From positions 124,001 through 188,000 of the forward strand of contig NZ_CP059081.1 of NCBI RefSeq assembly GCF_015602705.1: a stretch of DNA of 64,000 nt. The letters run 5' to 3'. The notes beneath the pieces are model-generated. The model did not search any database. It was not told the origin of the DNA and worked only from the letters and a program-made list of their open reading frames with translations. This DNA is from Acinetobacter lwoffii (GTDB lineage Bacteria > Pseudomonadota > Gammaproteobacteria > Pseudomonadales > Moraxellaceae). Made by a program: the position numbers and the translations under genes. Every line of letters starts with the position of its first letter. Positions within the stretch are counted from its first letter, which is position 1. This document shows, one piece after another, positions 33,968-41,208 of this stretch.

Positions 33968-34528
33968 CTAAATCCATTTGGAATTTTCTAAAAAATTCTC
34001 ATTTTTTTCTTCAAAATTTGAAGATGAAGATGAAGATGAAGATGAAGATGAAGATGAAGATGAAGATGAAGATGAAGGGCATGGTTCAAGCATGACTTGA
34101 GTAATACTCGGGCTCTTCTCAGGAGCTGCTTGAGCATTTACTTTTCGTTGCTTAGTTGATGCTTGAGTATTACTTGCGGATTTATTCCAGCGTGCTTGAG
34201 CTGCATTTTTAGCTTTATCAGATTTCATTTGCTGATTTTGCAATGCCTGGCTTTTTAAACTGGTTAAAAAACTTGAATGAATCTGCTCAGACTCGACTTC
34301 AAACAATTCCAGAGCCATCAGCGTATTCAACAAAGTTTTAGCCTTGGTGTGCTGAGGTAATTTCGTGATGCTACATACAGTAGCTAGGTCATGAGGAATG
34401 GCACCATTTTTCCAGAAATCCATCATTAACAGCAGTGCCGCACCAATTTGTTCTGCCGTCATTCGTGCAAATTTTGCCTGTAGGTCGCCAATATAGAGTG
34501 GCATCCAAATTGAAATATCTTTATGCAT
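33968..34528 (-). CDS. DUF1376 phage replication-module protein with poly-Ser tract
   Basis: This 186-aa protein opens with the DUF1376 signature (WMPLYIGDLQAKFARMTAEQIGAALLLMMDFW, shown here only to residue 40 or so in two parts: WMPLYIGDLQ and TAEQIGAALLLMMDFW). A Lys/Gln-rich middle follows, then a run of about 19 Ser at residues 150-169 encoded by a hexanucleotide repeat, and an acidic tail. DUF1376 proteins usually sit beside DnaC-like loaders in prophages and are thought to act in replication initiation. The Ser run is probably a flexible linker of variable length; because the repeat unit is 6 bp, changes keep the frame. Confidence 0.75.
   Translation of the reverse strand: MHKDISIWMPLYIGDLQAKFARMTAEQIGAALLLMMDFWKNGAIPHDLATVCSITKLPQHTKAKTLLNTLMALELFEVESEQIHSSFLTSLKSQALQNQQMKSDKAKNAAQARWNKSASNTQASTKQRKVNAQAAPEKSPSITQVMLEPCPSSSSSSSSSSSSSSSSSSSNFEEKNENFLENSKWI
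34020..34076. repeat. Hexanucleotide microsatellite (GAAGAT, about 9.5 copies)
   Basis: Nine uninterrupted GAAGAT units plus half a unit. On the coding (minus) strand it reads TCT/TCA Ser codons. Expected to vary in length by slippage. Confidence 0.95.
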
Positions 34529-34600
34529 GTGTTCACCTTTTTATAGGTATAGAGGGGCTAAGGTCATCGATTGGATGACCTTCTGTCTGTGTTTGTTTTA

Positions 34601-34855
34601 TTAGTGAGCGAGACTCATTAAGCGGAGACGGGCCTGTTGGGCCAAGTCATCGTAATGGGCTTGCCCTTCATCCAACATTCGCTGTAACCAGAGTCTCAAC
34701 GCCTGGTGATCATCGAAGCATTTATTGATTTCCAACAAAAAAGCTAGATTGTGAAGTTTGGGAATGTGTAGCTCATGGATTAATTCACGAGCGACCATAT
34801 CTGCTTCAGGGCTGACGACCACACCACCAAAGAAAGCTTTACTATTCATGTGCAA
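34601..34855 (-). CDS. Small unknown protein (84 aa) of the satellite-like operon
   Basis: No recognised domain. A predicted mostly helical protein (MVARELIHELHIPKLHNLAFLLEINKC, given here as a region of residues 20-46) with basic C-terminus LRLMSLAH. Its start overlaps the integrase stop by 14 bp, so it belongs to the integrase operon. Possibly a regulatory or replication accessory protein; no evidence beyond position. Confidence 0.6.
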   Translation of the reverse strand: MHMNSKAFFGGVVVSPEADMVARELIHELHIPKLHNLAFLLEINKCFDDHQALRLWLQRMLDEGQAHYDDLAQQARLRLMSLAH

Positions 34856-36023
34856 GCTCCTCTGTATTTAGTTTTTCCAGCATGGCTTCAAATGCACTGC
34901 CATCGCGGCGCGTAACATTGGGGATGTAACGGCTATAGACTCGAAACAGCATTTCAGTCGTTGAATGTCCCAATTGACGTGCGATCCATTCCGGATTTTC
35001 TCCTGCTGACAGCCAAAGAGTTGCTGCTGTATGGCGTGTTTGATAGGCTCTTCTAGACTTCAATCCTAGAAAGCGCAAGATCGGATGCCAGACACGTTTA
35101 TTCACCAGACGATAATCGAGAGGTCCACCATCACGATTGCAGAAAACAAACTCTGATTTACCATTATTTAAGCTTTTCTGTTGGAGAAAGGCTTGGTAAA
35201 CGCGGTCATTCATCTGGATCGTGCGGTCAGAACCATAAGTTTTGGTTCCACCAAGCACACCATTCACTAACGCCTCTCTGATATGGATTTCACGACGCTG
35301 TAAGTCGATATTTTTCCATTGCAGACCATCGATTTCACTGGTACGCATACCCGTAAAAAAGCGAATGGTGTAATAGGGGCGGAAGTCTTCACGCACTGTG
35401 GTAAGAATTTTATGCACCTCTTCCAGAGAAAAAGGTGTGACTTCAATCTTGCTTTCCTTCAGATTGTTAATATTTTTATAAGGCGACTCAAACTCGTATC
35501 GTTCAGCCGCATCATTGAGTATCATACGTAAAGGCGTCATGATTTGATTGATCCTCGATGCTTTCAGACTTGTTTGATCTTTTCCGTGTGTCACTTTGGC
35601 GAGAGAGGCACGGAAGTTCAGCAAGTCTGACTTCTTGATTTTCGAGAGAACCTGATTACCAAAAGCAGGAATCAAATAGTTTTTGATCACAATTGAAACC
35701 TTTTGCTGATATGAGGTTCTCCATTCAACTTGTTTCTGCTTAAACCACAATTCAGTAAACTCTTTAAAAAGAGGAACTTTGGTCTGTACAGCAATTTGCT
35801 GACTTCTTTTTTCCTTAAATTCCTCAACACGGTTACTTTTTGGAAAGTACTTTTCGTATTCAAAAGTTCCCAAAGTAATTTCAGCTTCAAGCTGTTCGAG
35901 ACGTTTTTTCAAAATGCGTCGGTTATAAGCATTGTCTTCAAGATTGGTTGTCTCTCTACAACGAATGCCCATGTAGCGAAAGTCGGCAATCAGTTTGCCA
36001 CTTCGTTCCCGGATGGTAGCCAT
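34842..36023 (-). CDS. Phage-type tyrosine integrase (393 aa)
   Basis: The N-terminal arm-binding domain is of the DUF3596 type (MATIRERSGKLIADFRYMGI, RCRETTNLED). A core-binding SAM-like domain spans about 85-180. The catalytic domain has Arg in FFTGMRTSEIDGL (about residue 227), the box II form YQTRHTAATLWL, His in ARQLGHST and nucleophile Tyr in FRVYSRYI. This integrase type usually recombines into tRNA genes. The gene lies about 0.9 kb from tRNA-Gly, after a small excisionase-like gene, so tRNA-Gly is the likely attachment site. It overlaps the 84-aa gene at its 3' end. Confidence 0.92.
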   Translation of the reverse strand: MATIRERSGKLIADFRYMGIRCRETTNLEDNAYNRRILKKRLEQLEAEITLGTFEYEKYFPKSNRVEEFKEKRSQQIAVQTKVPLFKEFTELWFKQKQVEWRTSYQQKVSIVIKNYLIPAFGNQVLSKIKKSDLLNFRASLAKVTHGKDQTSLKASRINQIMTPLRMILNDAAERYEFESPYKNINNLKESKIEVTPFSLEEVHKILTTVREDFRPYYTIRFFTGMRTSEIDGLQWKNIDLQRREIHIREALVNGVLGGTKTYGSDRTIQMNDRVYQAFLQQKSLNNGKSEFVFCNRDGGPLDYRLVNKRVWHPILRFLGLKSRRAYQTRHTAATLWLSAGENPEWIARQLGHSTTEMLFRVYSRYIPNVTRRDGSAFEAMLEKLNTEELAHE

Positions 36024-36042
36024 CAGTTAAACCTCCTAAGCC

Positions 36043-36252
36043 TTATTGCAAGGCATCCATGCTTAAACCGGTGAATTTAAGCATTTCAGTTTCAATGCGT
36101 TCCCAAACAAAAAGAATTTTTCGACCACCAAAAGGACGGATGTAGTGAACACCTTCAATAAAGACACTGTCCTTCAGTTGGTTGCGGATAGTACGAGCGT
36201 CGTACTGGATTTTTTCAGCCAGTTGCTGGGCTGTGAGATAGGTATATGACAT
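36043..36252 (-). CDS. Excisionase-like small DNA-binding protein
   Basis: This 69-aa protein has a winged-helix or MerR-like start (YLTAQQLAEKIQYDARTIRN, residues 4-23) followed by a wing with VHYIRPFGGRKILFVWE. Size, fold and position 19 bp upstream of the integrase fit an Xis/AlpA-type directionality factor. The function is inferred from context. Confidence 0.7.
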   Translation of the reverse strand: MSYTYLTAQQLAEKIQYDARTIRNQLKDSVFIEGVHYIRPFGGRKILFVWERIETEMLKFTGLSMDALQ

Positions 36253-36364
36253 AATAGAGCCTCATATTTTTTACTAGGTAACTAGGAAAAATTATTCCTA
36301 AGACATAAATTATCATATTTTTATGTTGTTGCAAGTACTTTTTATGATTTAACTAGGAGATTTT

Positions 36365-36592
36365 ATGATTATCTCAAACTTGGCGGTTTTATTAGCAGAA
36401 AGGAAACTTAAGGTTGCTGATTTGGTGAGAAGTACTGGAATTAATAAATCTACTTTGCATAAACTTTATAATGATGAATCTGTACGGATTGATTTTGAAA
36501 CCATTGATAAAATTTGTATTGCATTAGATGTAGAAGTGGGCGATTTATTGATTTTTAAGAAAATTGATAATAATCAAAATGATAATAGCTAG
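36365..36592 (+). CDS. Small XRE-family (Cro/CI-like) regulator
   Basis: This 75-aa protein is one HTH_XRE domain (LAERKLKVADLVRSTGINKS, TLHKLYNDESVRIDFETIDK) with a short tail. It is divergent from the xis-int operon across a 112-bp AT-rich region, the usual layout of a repressor controlling a temperate element. It has no peptidase or dimerisation domain, so induction would need another signal. Confidence 0.8.
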   Translation: MIISNLAVLLAERKLKVADLVRSTGINKSTLHKLYNDESVRIDFETIDKICIALDVEVGDLLIFKKIDNNQNDNS

Positions 36593-36594
36593 TT

Positions 36595-36792
36595 TGGTCA
36601 CAAATGGTCACATCAAAAAGTGAAATGGTCACAAATCTTTGATCGTTTGGTAAAAAACACTTTGTTTGGAAGAGAACAGGGTGATTTTTTGCTTTCAAAA
36701 AGCTCTGAAAGTGGTGATCGATTGAGGACATTTAAGGTCAATTGAGGCCATTTTTATTGTCGTGGGCACGCCATGGTCACATCTTGGTCACA
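36595..36792. repeat. Five TGGTCACA motifs beside the presumed attachment site
   Basis: TGGTCACA occurs at 36595, 36605, 36626, 36774 and 36785 in the 320-bp gene-free stretch between the XRE gene and tRNA-Gly. Clusters of short direct repeats flanking an att core are typical arm-type sites for tyrosine integrases. Assignment to the integrase at 34842-36023 is inference. Confidence 0.5.
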
Positions 36793-36877
36793 AAATACAA
36801 ATTACATTAAGAATATTTTTTATTGAATCGAATAACAAAGGAAGAAGGTTTTTTAAAAAACATAATAAAATCAACAT

Positions 36878-36915
36878 AAAAAAAGCCCCCATCTTTCGAT
36901 GAGGGCTTTTTGAAT
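36878..36915 (-). terminator. Terminator downstream of the tRNA-Gly genes
   Basis: Hairpin GCCCCCATC / GATGAGGGC with a short loop, flanked by A- and T-runs on both sides, so it can act in both directions. It directly follows the tRNA-Gly array on the minus strand and also blocks transcription out of the island. Confidence 0.8.
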
Positions 36916-36916
36916 C

Positions 36917-36992
36917 TGGAGCGGGAAAGGAGACTCGAACTCCCGACCCCAACCTTGGCAAGGTTATGCTCTACCAACTGAGCTATTCCCGC
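36917..36992 (-). tRNA. tRNA-Gly (GCC), island-proximal copy with encoded CCA
   Basis: On the minus strand the sequence folds as a standard tRNA: acceptor GCGGGAA / TTCCCGC, D-arm GCTC..GAGC, anticodon loop TTGCCAA (GCC, Gly), T-arm GGGAG TTCGAGT CTCCT, discriminator T and encoded CCA (TCCA, 36917-36920). It is the likely integration target of the adjacent satellite-like element, whose DNA would begin at or inside the 3' end. Confidence 0.95.
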
Positions 36993-37040
36993 GGAGTCTA
37001 TAAAGTTTTTTAAATGAAAAAACTAAATGAAAAAAATTTG

Positions 37041-37113
37041 AGCGGGAAAGGAGACTCGAACTCCCGACCCCAACCTTGGCAAGGTTATGCTCTACCAACT
37101 GAGCTATTCCCGC
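37041..37113 (-). tRNA. tRNA-Gly (GCC), second copy without encoded CCA
   Basis: Identical body to the first copy, including anticodon GCC. The bases after the discriminator T read CAA rather than CCA, so the CCA end must be added enzymatically. It lies 48 bp upstream of the other copy on the same strand, and both are probably one transcript. Confidence 0.94.
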
Positions 37114-37122
37114 ATGCCGTGT

Positions 37123-37150
37123 ATAATACAGCATGCAAAAATGTGGTCAA
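37123..37150 (-). promoter_or_regulatory. Sigma-70 promoter of the tRNA-Gly array
   Basis: On the minus strand TTGACC (37150-37145) and TATTAT (37128-37123) are 16 bp apart, followed by a GC-containing discriminator (CACGGC) just before the first tRNA base at 37113, as expected for a stable-RNA promoter. Confidence 0.75.
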
Positions 37151-37346
37151 CACCTTTGTTAAAAATCTTGCATCAATTGCATAAAATAAAAGCAAAATGC
37201 TGTAGACTAGCCAATAAATAACCAATATTCATATAAAAATCAATGAAACTTGGCCACAATCAACGGATTGCACCTGTACAGATTACCGAAATACTCGACA
37301 GAACAAGGTATACTGAGACTATATTTTTGCAGATCGGAGTCAGGCC

Positions 37347-37655
37347 ATGAGCTTAGAACAACAACTGAAAGACCGTTTGGCGCAATTATCCCCAACCTAT
37401 TTGGAAGTGGTGAATGAATCTTCGGGTCATGGCGGTTATTTCCCGGGAAAAGAATCGCATTTTAAAACCGTGATTGTGAGTCAGGCTTTTGCCGGTTTAC
37501 GTCCAGTCCAGCGTCATCAGAAAGTTTATGCTGCTGCAGGTGATCTGCTTTCAAAAGACAAAATTCATGCGCTGGCCATTCATGCATTTTTGCCTGAAGA
37601 ATGGGCAGGTCAGGATACGACCAGTCCTGCTTGTGCACACGCACCTAAAAACTAA
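37347..37655 (+). CDS. BolA-family protein
   Basis: This 102-aa protein covers the BolA domain: an N-terminal helix (LEQQLKDRLAQL), VVNESSGHGGYFPGKESHFK with the conserved E-S-x-x-H and a second His, and LRPVQRHQKVYAAAGDLL with the RHQ/VY signature, then KIHALAIHAFLPEEW. BolA proteins bind [2Fe-2S] with monothiol glutaredoxins and affect cell shape and stress regulation. The gene is 6 bp upstream of a SirB-like gene and probably in one operon with it. The C-terminal tail is short and Cys/Pro-containing. Confidence 0.9.
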   Translation: MSLEQQLKDRLAQLSPTYLEVVNESSGHGGYFPGKESHFKTVIVSQAFAGLRPVQRHQKVYAAAGDLLSKDKIHALAIHAFLPEEWAGQDTTSPACAHAPKN

Positions 37656-37661
37656 GAGGAA

Positions 37662-38057
37662 ATGATGGAAACCCAACTTTTAGTCAAGATTATCCATATG
37701 TCGGTAGCAGGACTGGCGATTGTCGCCATTCTTGCCCGTGCCTTGACTTTGTTTATTGGTACACAAGGCAACCTACCGAATCCAAAGGCACGAATTGCGC
37801 TGGTGGCTTTACAGCATCTGGCCATTACGGTGATCGCGCTTACAGGTATTGTGTCATTGGTGATCAAGGATTTTGATGTGCAACCCTGGTTTTATGCCAA
37901 GGTTATTTTATTTTTTGTGCTGGTATCCTCTTTAGCTAAAGCCTATAAAAAAGATGATTCAATCTTGCTGGCACAACGCCGGGCTGGCTTAGTTATTGCT
38001 GTAGTTTCATTGGTGTCTATTCTGGCTTTGGTGATGATCAAGCCGAATTTTGGCTAA
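37662..38057 (+). CDS. SirB2-family inner membrane protein
   Basis: This 131-aa protein has four predicted transmembrane helices, the layout of SirB2 (invasion expression-up regulator family), for example IIHMSVAGLAIVAILARALT, ALVALQHLAITVIALTGIVS and LVIAVVSLVSILALVMI. The molecular function is not known for the family. It follows the BolA gene by 6 bp, a conserved-looking pair. Confidence 0.8.
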   Translation: MMETQLLVKIIHMSVAGLAIVAILARALTLFIGTQGNLPNPKARIALVALQHLAITVIALTGIVSLVIKDFDVQPWFYAKVILFFVLVSSLAKAYKKDDSILLAQRRAGLVIAVVSLVSILALVMIKPNFG

Positions 38058-38153
38058 AAGCAGGCTAGCTGTGATGATCAGCACAGCCAGTCCATGCAAA
38101 TAATTAGAAAATACAAATGTTGTAAAAGTAATTAAAAATGTGAGGAGGGGGAC

Positions 38154-38990
38154 ATGCGTACACGTGTGGTATTTAATCAAAAGGGTGGGGTAGGCAAGTC
38201 GAGTATTACTGTCAATCTGGCAGCGATCAGTGCACATCAGGGCTTAAAGACTTTATTGATTGACCTGGATCCGCAGGCCAATTCCAGCCAGTATGTGCTG
38301 GGCGATGATGCGACGTATTCCAGTGACAAACCGGCACTCGAACCAAATATAGAAAACTATTTTGAAGATGTACTCGGTAATCAGCAAAGCAAGGGCCTAC
38401 TCGGCAATGCGATTGGCTCGATTTTAAAAAGTCGTAGCAAAGGCTTGGAAAGTTATGTGCATCAATCCTCTTTTAAACATCTGGATGTCATTCCGGCTAG
38501 TCCAACGCTGGGTGCATTGGCCCATGCACTGGAGTCCAAGCACAAGATCTACAAGTTAAGAGATGCCTTGCAACAACTGTCAGGACATTATGATCGGGTG
38601 TTTATTGATACACCGCCTGCATTCAATTTCTTTACGCTCTCTGCACTCATTGCGGCAAACCGCGTGCTGATTCCATTTGACTGTGATGTATTTTCTAAAC
38701 GTGCCTTACAGACCCTGATTGAAAATGTCATTGAAACCCAGGATGACCATAATGAAGGTCTGGAAATTGAAGGGATTGTGGTGAACCAGTTTCAGGCACA
38801 GGCCAAATTGCCGCGTGAAGTGGTACAGCAGCTCAAAGATGAAGGCTTACCGGTGCTTGACAGTATGTTGCCGCCGTCGATCTTGATGAAAGAATCTCAT
38901 CAGAAAAATCAGCCTTTGATTCATTTGGCTACTGATCATAAATTGACTCAGGCCTATCAATCGTTGTTCAATGAGATAGAGCAGAATTAA
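38154..38990 (+). CDS. ParA-family ATPase
   Basis: This 278-aa deviant Walker ATPase has FNQKGGVGKSSITVNLA (residues 8-24), DLDPQANSS and the Walker B-like VFIDTPPA. A strong ribosome site (GAGGAGG) precedes the ATG. No parB follows; the next gene is a lipoprotein. It could act in positioning of cell components rather than chromosome partition. A parS-like palindrome lies 7 kb away at 45906-45921 but is not linked to this gene by anything visible. Confidence 0.88.
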   Translation: MRTRVVFNQKGGVGKSSITVNLAAISAHQGLKTLLIDLDPQANSSQYVLGDDATYSSDKPALEPNIENYFEDVLGNQQSKGLLGNAIGSILKSRSKGLESYVHQSSFKHLDVIPASPTLGALAHALESKHKIYKLRDALQQLSGHYDRVFIDTPPAFNFFTLSALIAANRVLIPFDCDVFSKRALQTLIENVIETQDDHNEGLEIEGIVVNQFQAQAKLPREVVQQLKDEGLPVLDSMLPPSILMKESHQKNQPLIHLATDHKLTQAYQSLFNEIEQN

Positions 38991-39003
38991 GATCGAGTTA
39001 GCT

Positions 39004-39396
39004 ATGAAACTTGTGAAAATAAGCCTGAGTATTGCTGCACTTGCATTACTGAGTGCCTGTGCAACGCCGGTAAAACCGACTTATGTGTCGCCAACCCTGT
39101 ATCAGACTTTGGGTTGTTCGCAACTACAGGGTGAATATAACCGTATTCAGCAGTATATCGACAATGGCGTTGAGCCAGCAAAACGTACTGGCGTTGGTGT
39201 GGGCGTAGGTCTTGGCGGTGGCTGGGGCAGTCGCGGTGGTTGGGGCATCGGCCCGAGTGTTTCAGTCAATATGGGACAATCATCCGATACCAAAAGAACC
39301 GAACTGGCACGGCTTTTAGGCGAGCAGGAAGCAATTGTACAGGCCGCGCGTTATAAGAACTGTCCGATCATCGTTCGGCAGGCAACGCCTAAATAA
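39004..39396 (+). CDS. Small lipoprotein with Gly-rich segment
   Basis: This 130-aa protein has a lipoprotein signal peptide with lipobox LLSAC (Cys19). The mature part has two Cys (LGCSQLQ and KNCPI), a Gly-rich segment (GVGVGVGLGGGWGSRGGWGIG, about residues 64-84, here slightly abbreviated) and a helical region. The family is unknown. It is 13 bp after the ParA gene and so co-transcribed. A terminator follows. Confidence 0.8.
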   Translation: MKLVKISLSIAALALLSACATPVKPTYVSPTLYQTLGCSQLQGEYNRIQQYIDNGVEPAKRTGVGVGVGLGGGWGSRGGWGIGPSVSVNMGQSSDTKRTELARLLGEQEAIVQAARYKNCPIIVRQATPK

Positions 39397-39417
39397 ATCA
39401 TTCAATATAAAACAGAT

Positions 39418-39446
39418 AAATGCTGACTTCAGGTCGGCATTTTTTA
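39418..39446 (+). terminator. Terminator after the ParA/lipoprotein genes
   Basis: Hairpin AATGCTGAC / GTCGGCATT (one G-T pair) around TTCAG, followed by TTTTTATT. Confidence 0.75.
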
Positions 39447-39593
39447 TTGCTTTAAACAAGAAAAGTATGGCTTAAATTAAGATAAAACTCACTGGAAATT
39501 GACCAGACTGTATAAAAATCTGAAATTTATAAGCTTGTTATCACACTCCCATATTGATTAAGCTACAACCTTGGCCCGGAAAAGTTCATTGCG

Positions 39594-40187
39594 ATGATTG
39601 AAAATTGGTTATTTGTTTTAGGACTCATTGCTGTGCTGATGGTTCCAGGGCCTGCCAATGCCTTGGTGGCCAGTTCCGCTCATCAGCAGGGGCAGGCCAA
39701 AACCAGTCTCTATCTTCCTGCCATTTTGCTCGGCTATTTTTATGCCATTAATGTATGGGCCTTGTTGATTCATCTGGCGTCACCAATTTGGCCAAATTTT
39801 AAAGGCTTGGTCTATGTACTGAGTACCATCTGTGTGGGCTGGATGACCTTGCATTTATATAAGGCTCAGCAGTTAGAACGTTACAGCAAAAACCATCCGC
39901 AGATACGTCCCTGGCAAATGTTTACAACTACCCTAAAAAATCCTAAAGCAGCATTGTTGGCCTCCGGGATTTTACCGATGGAAACCTGGCAAAGCCCGAC
40001 CAACTTCGTTCTGGTTTTTGCTGCCTTTAGCTTGAGTACCGTTCCGGTCGGGATTTTCTGGATGGTCTTTGGTCAGGCCATTTTGACCAGTCCATCTGAA
40101 AAAATAAAAGCCGGCCTCATTTATAAAGGCGCGGCTTTATTTGTCCTGCTTTGTCTGATCCCACTCCTAATCAAGCTCTGGGATTAA
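39594..40187 (+). CDS. LysE/RhtB-family-like membrane protein
   Basis: A 197-aa protein with about five or six transmembrane helices. The N-terminus matches the LysE fold (LVLGLIAVLMVPGPANALVA-like start with the PGP motif), and TTLKNPKAALLASGILP carries the conserved NPKA motif. The family exports amino acids or other small metabolites; the substrate is unknown. It stands alone between terminators and the convergent DedA gene. Confidence 0.82.
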   Translation: MIENWLFVLGLIAVLMVPGPANALVASSAHQQGQAKTSLYLPAILLGYFYAINVWALLIHLASPIWPNFKGLVYVLSTICVGWMTLHLYKAQQLERYSKNHPQIRPWQMFTTTLKNPKAALLASGILPMETWQSPTNFVLVFAAFSLSTVPVGIFWMVFGQAILTSPSEKIKAGLIYKGAALFVLLCLIPLLIKLWD

Positions 40188-40225
40188 AAGCATAGGCTGT
40201 AAAAGAATCTTAATGTAAAAAGTTC

Positions 40226-40864
40226 TTAAGCTGTTTTACTTTTTTTGAGCTTTTGTTGAATAAAGCCAATCACACCTGGCAATACACTTAAAATAATGAT
40301 GCCAAAAATTAGATAAGTGAAGTTGTCCTTAACGATCGGCATATTGCCAAACATATAGCCCAAAATGACAAATGAGCTAATCCAGGCGAATGCACCTACT
40401 ACATTATAGGTCAGGAAATATTTGTAATTCATGCTGCCAGCACCGGCAACGAAGGGTGCAAAGGTACGGGCAAAAGGAACAAAACGCGCAAAAATAATGG
40501 TCTTACCACCATGTCTGGCAAAGAATTGCTGGGTCGCCAATAAGTGTTTTTTATTGATGAAGCGCGATTCGATCTCGAAAACCCGAGGACCAATATATTT
40601 ACCAATATGATAATTCAGGGTGTCACCCAGAACTGCCGCAACAAACAAGAGTGGAATCAGCACCCATGGATCCATTGCACCAGTAGAGGCTGCCAGTGCA
40701 CCTGCTGCAAATAGCAAGCTGTCGCCAGGCAGGAACGGCATGACCACCAGACCTGTTTCTACAAAGATAATCAGGAAAAGAATGGCATAAATCCAGATCC
40801 CGTAATTGGTGATAAATTCAAGCAAGTGATCATCAACATGCAAGATAAAATCAATCAGTTCCAT
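40226..40864 (-). CDS. DedA-family membrane protein
   Basis: This 212-aa protein has the DedA (SNARE-associated) layout: an N-terminal helix (IWIYAILFLIIFVETGLVVM), the conserved FLPGDSLLFAAGALA loop with the acidic residues, GKYIGPRVFE, and the F-x-R-F/P-x-x-R motif (IFARFVPFARTFAPFVAG). Family members are undecaprenyl-phosphate or phospholipid flippases and affect membrane potential and resistance to cationic compounds. Convergent with the upstream LysE gene. Confidence 0.9.
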   Translation of the reverse strand: MELIDFILHVDDHLLEFITNYGIWIYAILFLIIFVETGLVVMPFLPGDSLLFAAGALAASTGAMDPWVLIPLLFVAAVLGDTLNYHIGKYIGPRVFEIESRFINKKHLLATQQFFARHGGKTIIFARFVPFARTFAPFVAGAGSMNYKYFLTYNVVGAFAWISSFVILGYMFGNMPIVKDNFTYLIFGIIILSVLPGVIGFIQQKLKKSKTA

Positions 40865-41159
40865 GAGCCCAGTACAAGCAAAAGTGTGGTCAAATCCTAA
40901 CAGCCCGGGGCATGAAAGTCAGTACCAGAAAGTAAAATAATTAACGCTCCATCCATCTTCAATTGAGCAAAAATTTCTCTTACATATTATCTTCAGATTT
41001 TTATAAAAACATGCTTAGTTGGATTAAATCTTGAGCTTAAAAATATAAAAATGACAGACCAAACAAGGCATCCGAAGGGACGCTTTGTTGTGCTAGAAAT
41101 ATAATGCAATCAACTAAATGTATACCTAATGCGAATTGTGTGCTTAATGCGCTGAAAAA
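40865..41159. other. Gene-free stretch upstream of guaA
   Basis: No gene is seen between the DedA and guaA starts (divergent). A strong imperfect hairpin lies at 41062-41089 (arms AACAAGGCATCC and GGGACGCTTTGTT), of unknown role. The guaA promoter lies at the right edge. Confidence 0.6.
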
Positions 41160-41168
41160 TGTTAGAAT
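41160..41168 (+). promoter_or_regulatory. Extended -10 promoter of guaA
   Basis: TGTTAGAAT is an extended -10 element (TG-n-TAGAAT) placed 40 bp before the guaA ATG, giving a leader of about 33 nt. No good -35 hexamer accompanies it, as is common with extended -10 promoters. Confidence 0.5.
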
Positions 41169-41208
41169 ACGGCGCTTATCTTTCGTTTGCCTTTCATAGT
41201 TGTTCGTC

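Noticed and set aside
33823-34095. Plus-strand frame with Lys-Met repeats
   Set aside because: It is the opposite strand of the GAAGAT microsatellite within the DUF1376 gene.
35319-36074. Plus-strand frames opposite the integrase
   Set aside because: Shadows of the integrase gene without ribosome sites or recognisable products.
38154-38990. The ParA-like gene as the chromosome partition ParA acting on the parS-like site
   Set aside because: No parB is adjacent, the context (BolA/SirB2, lipoprotein) differs from the usual parAB locus, and the parS-like site is 7 kb away.
41200-41208. TTG at 41200 as guaA start
   Set aside because: The ATG at 41209 gives the usual GuaA N-terminus, and the three extra residues have no support.
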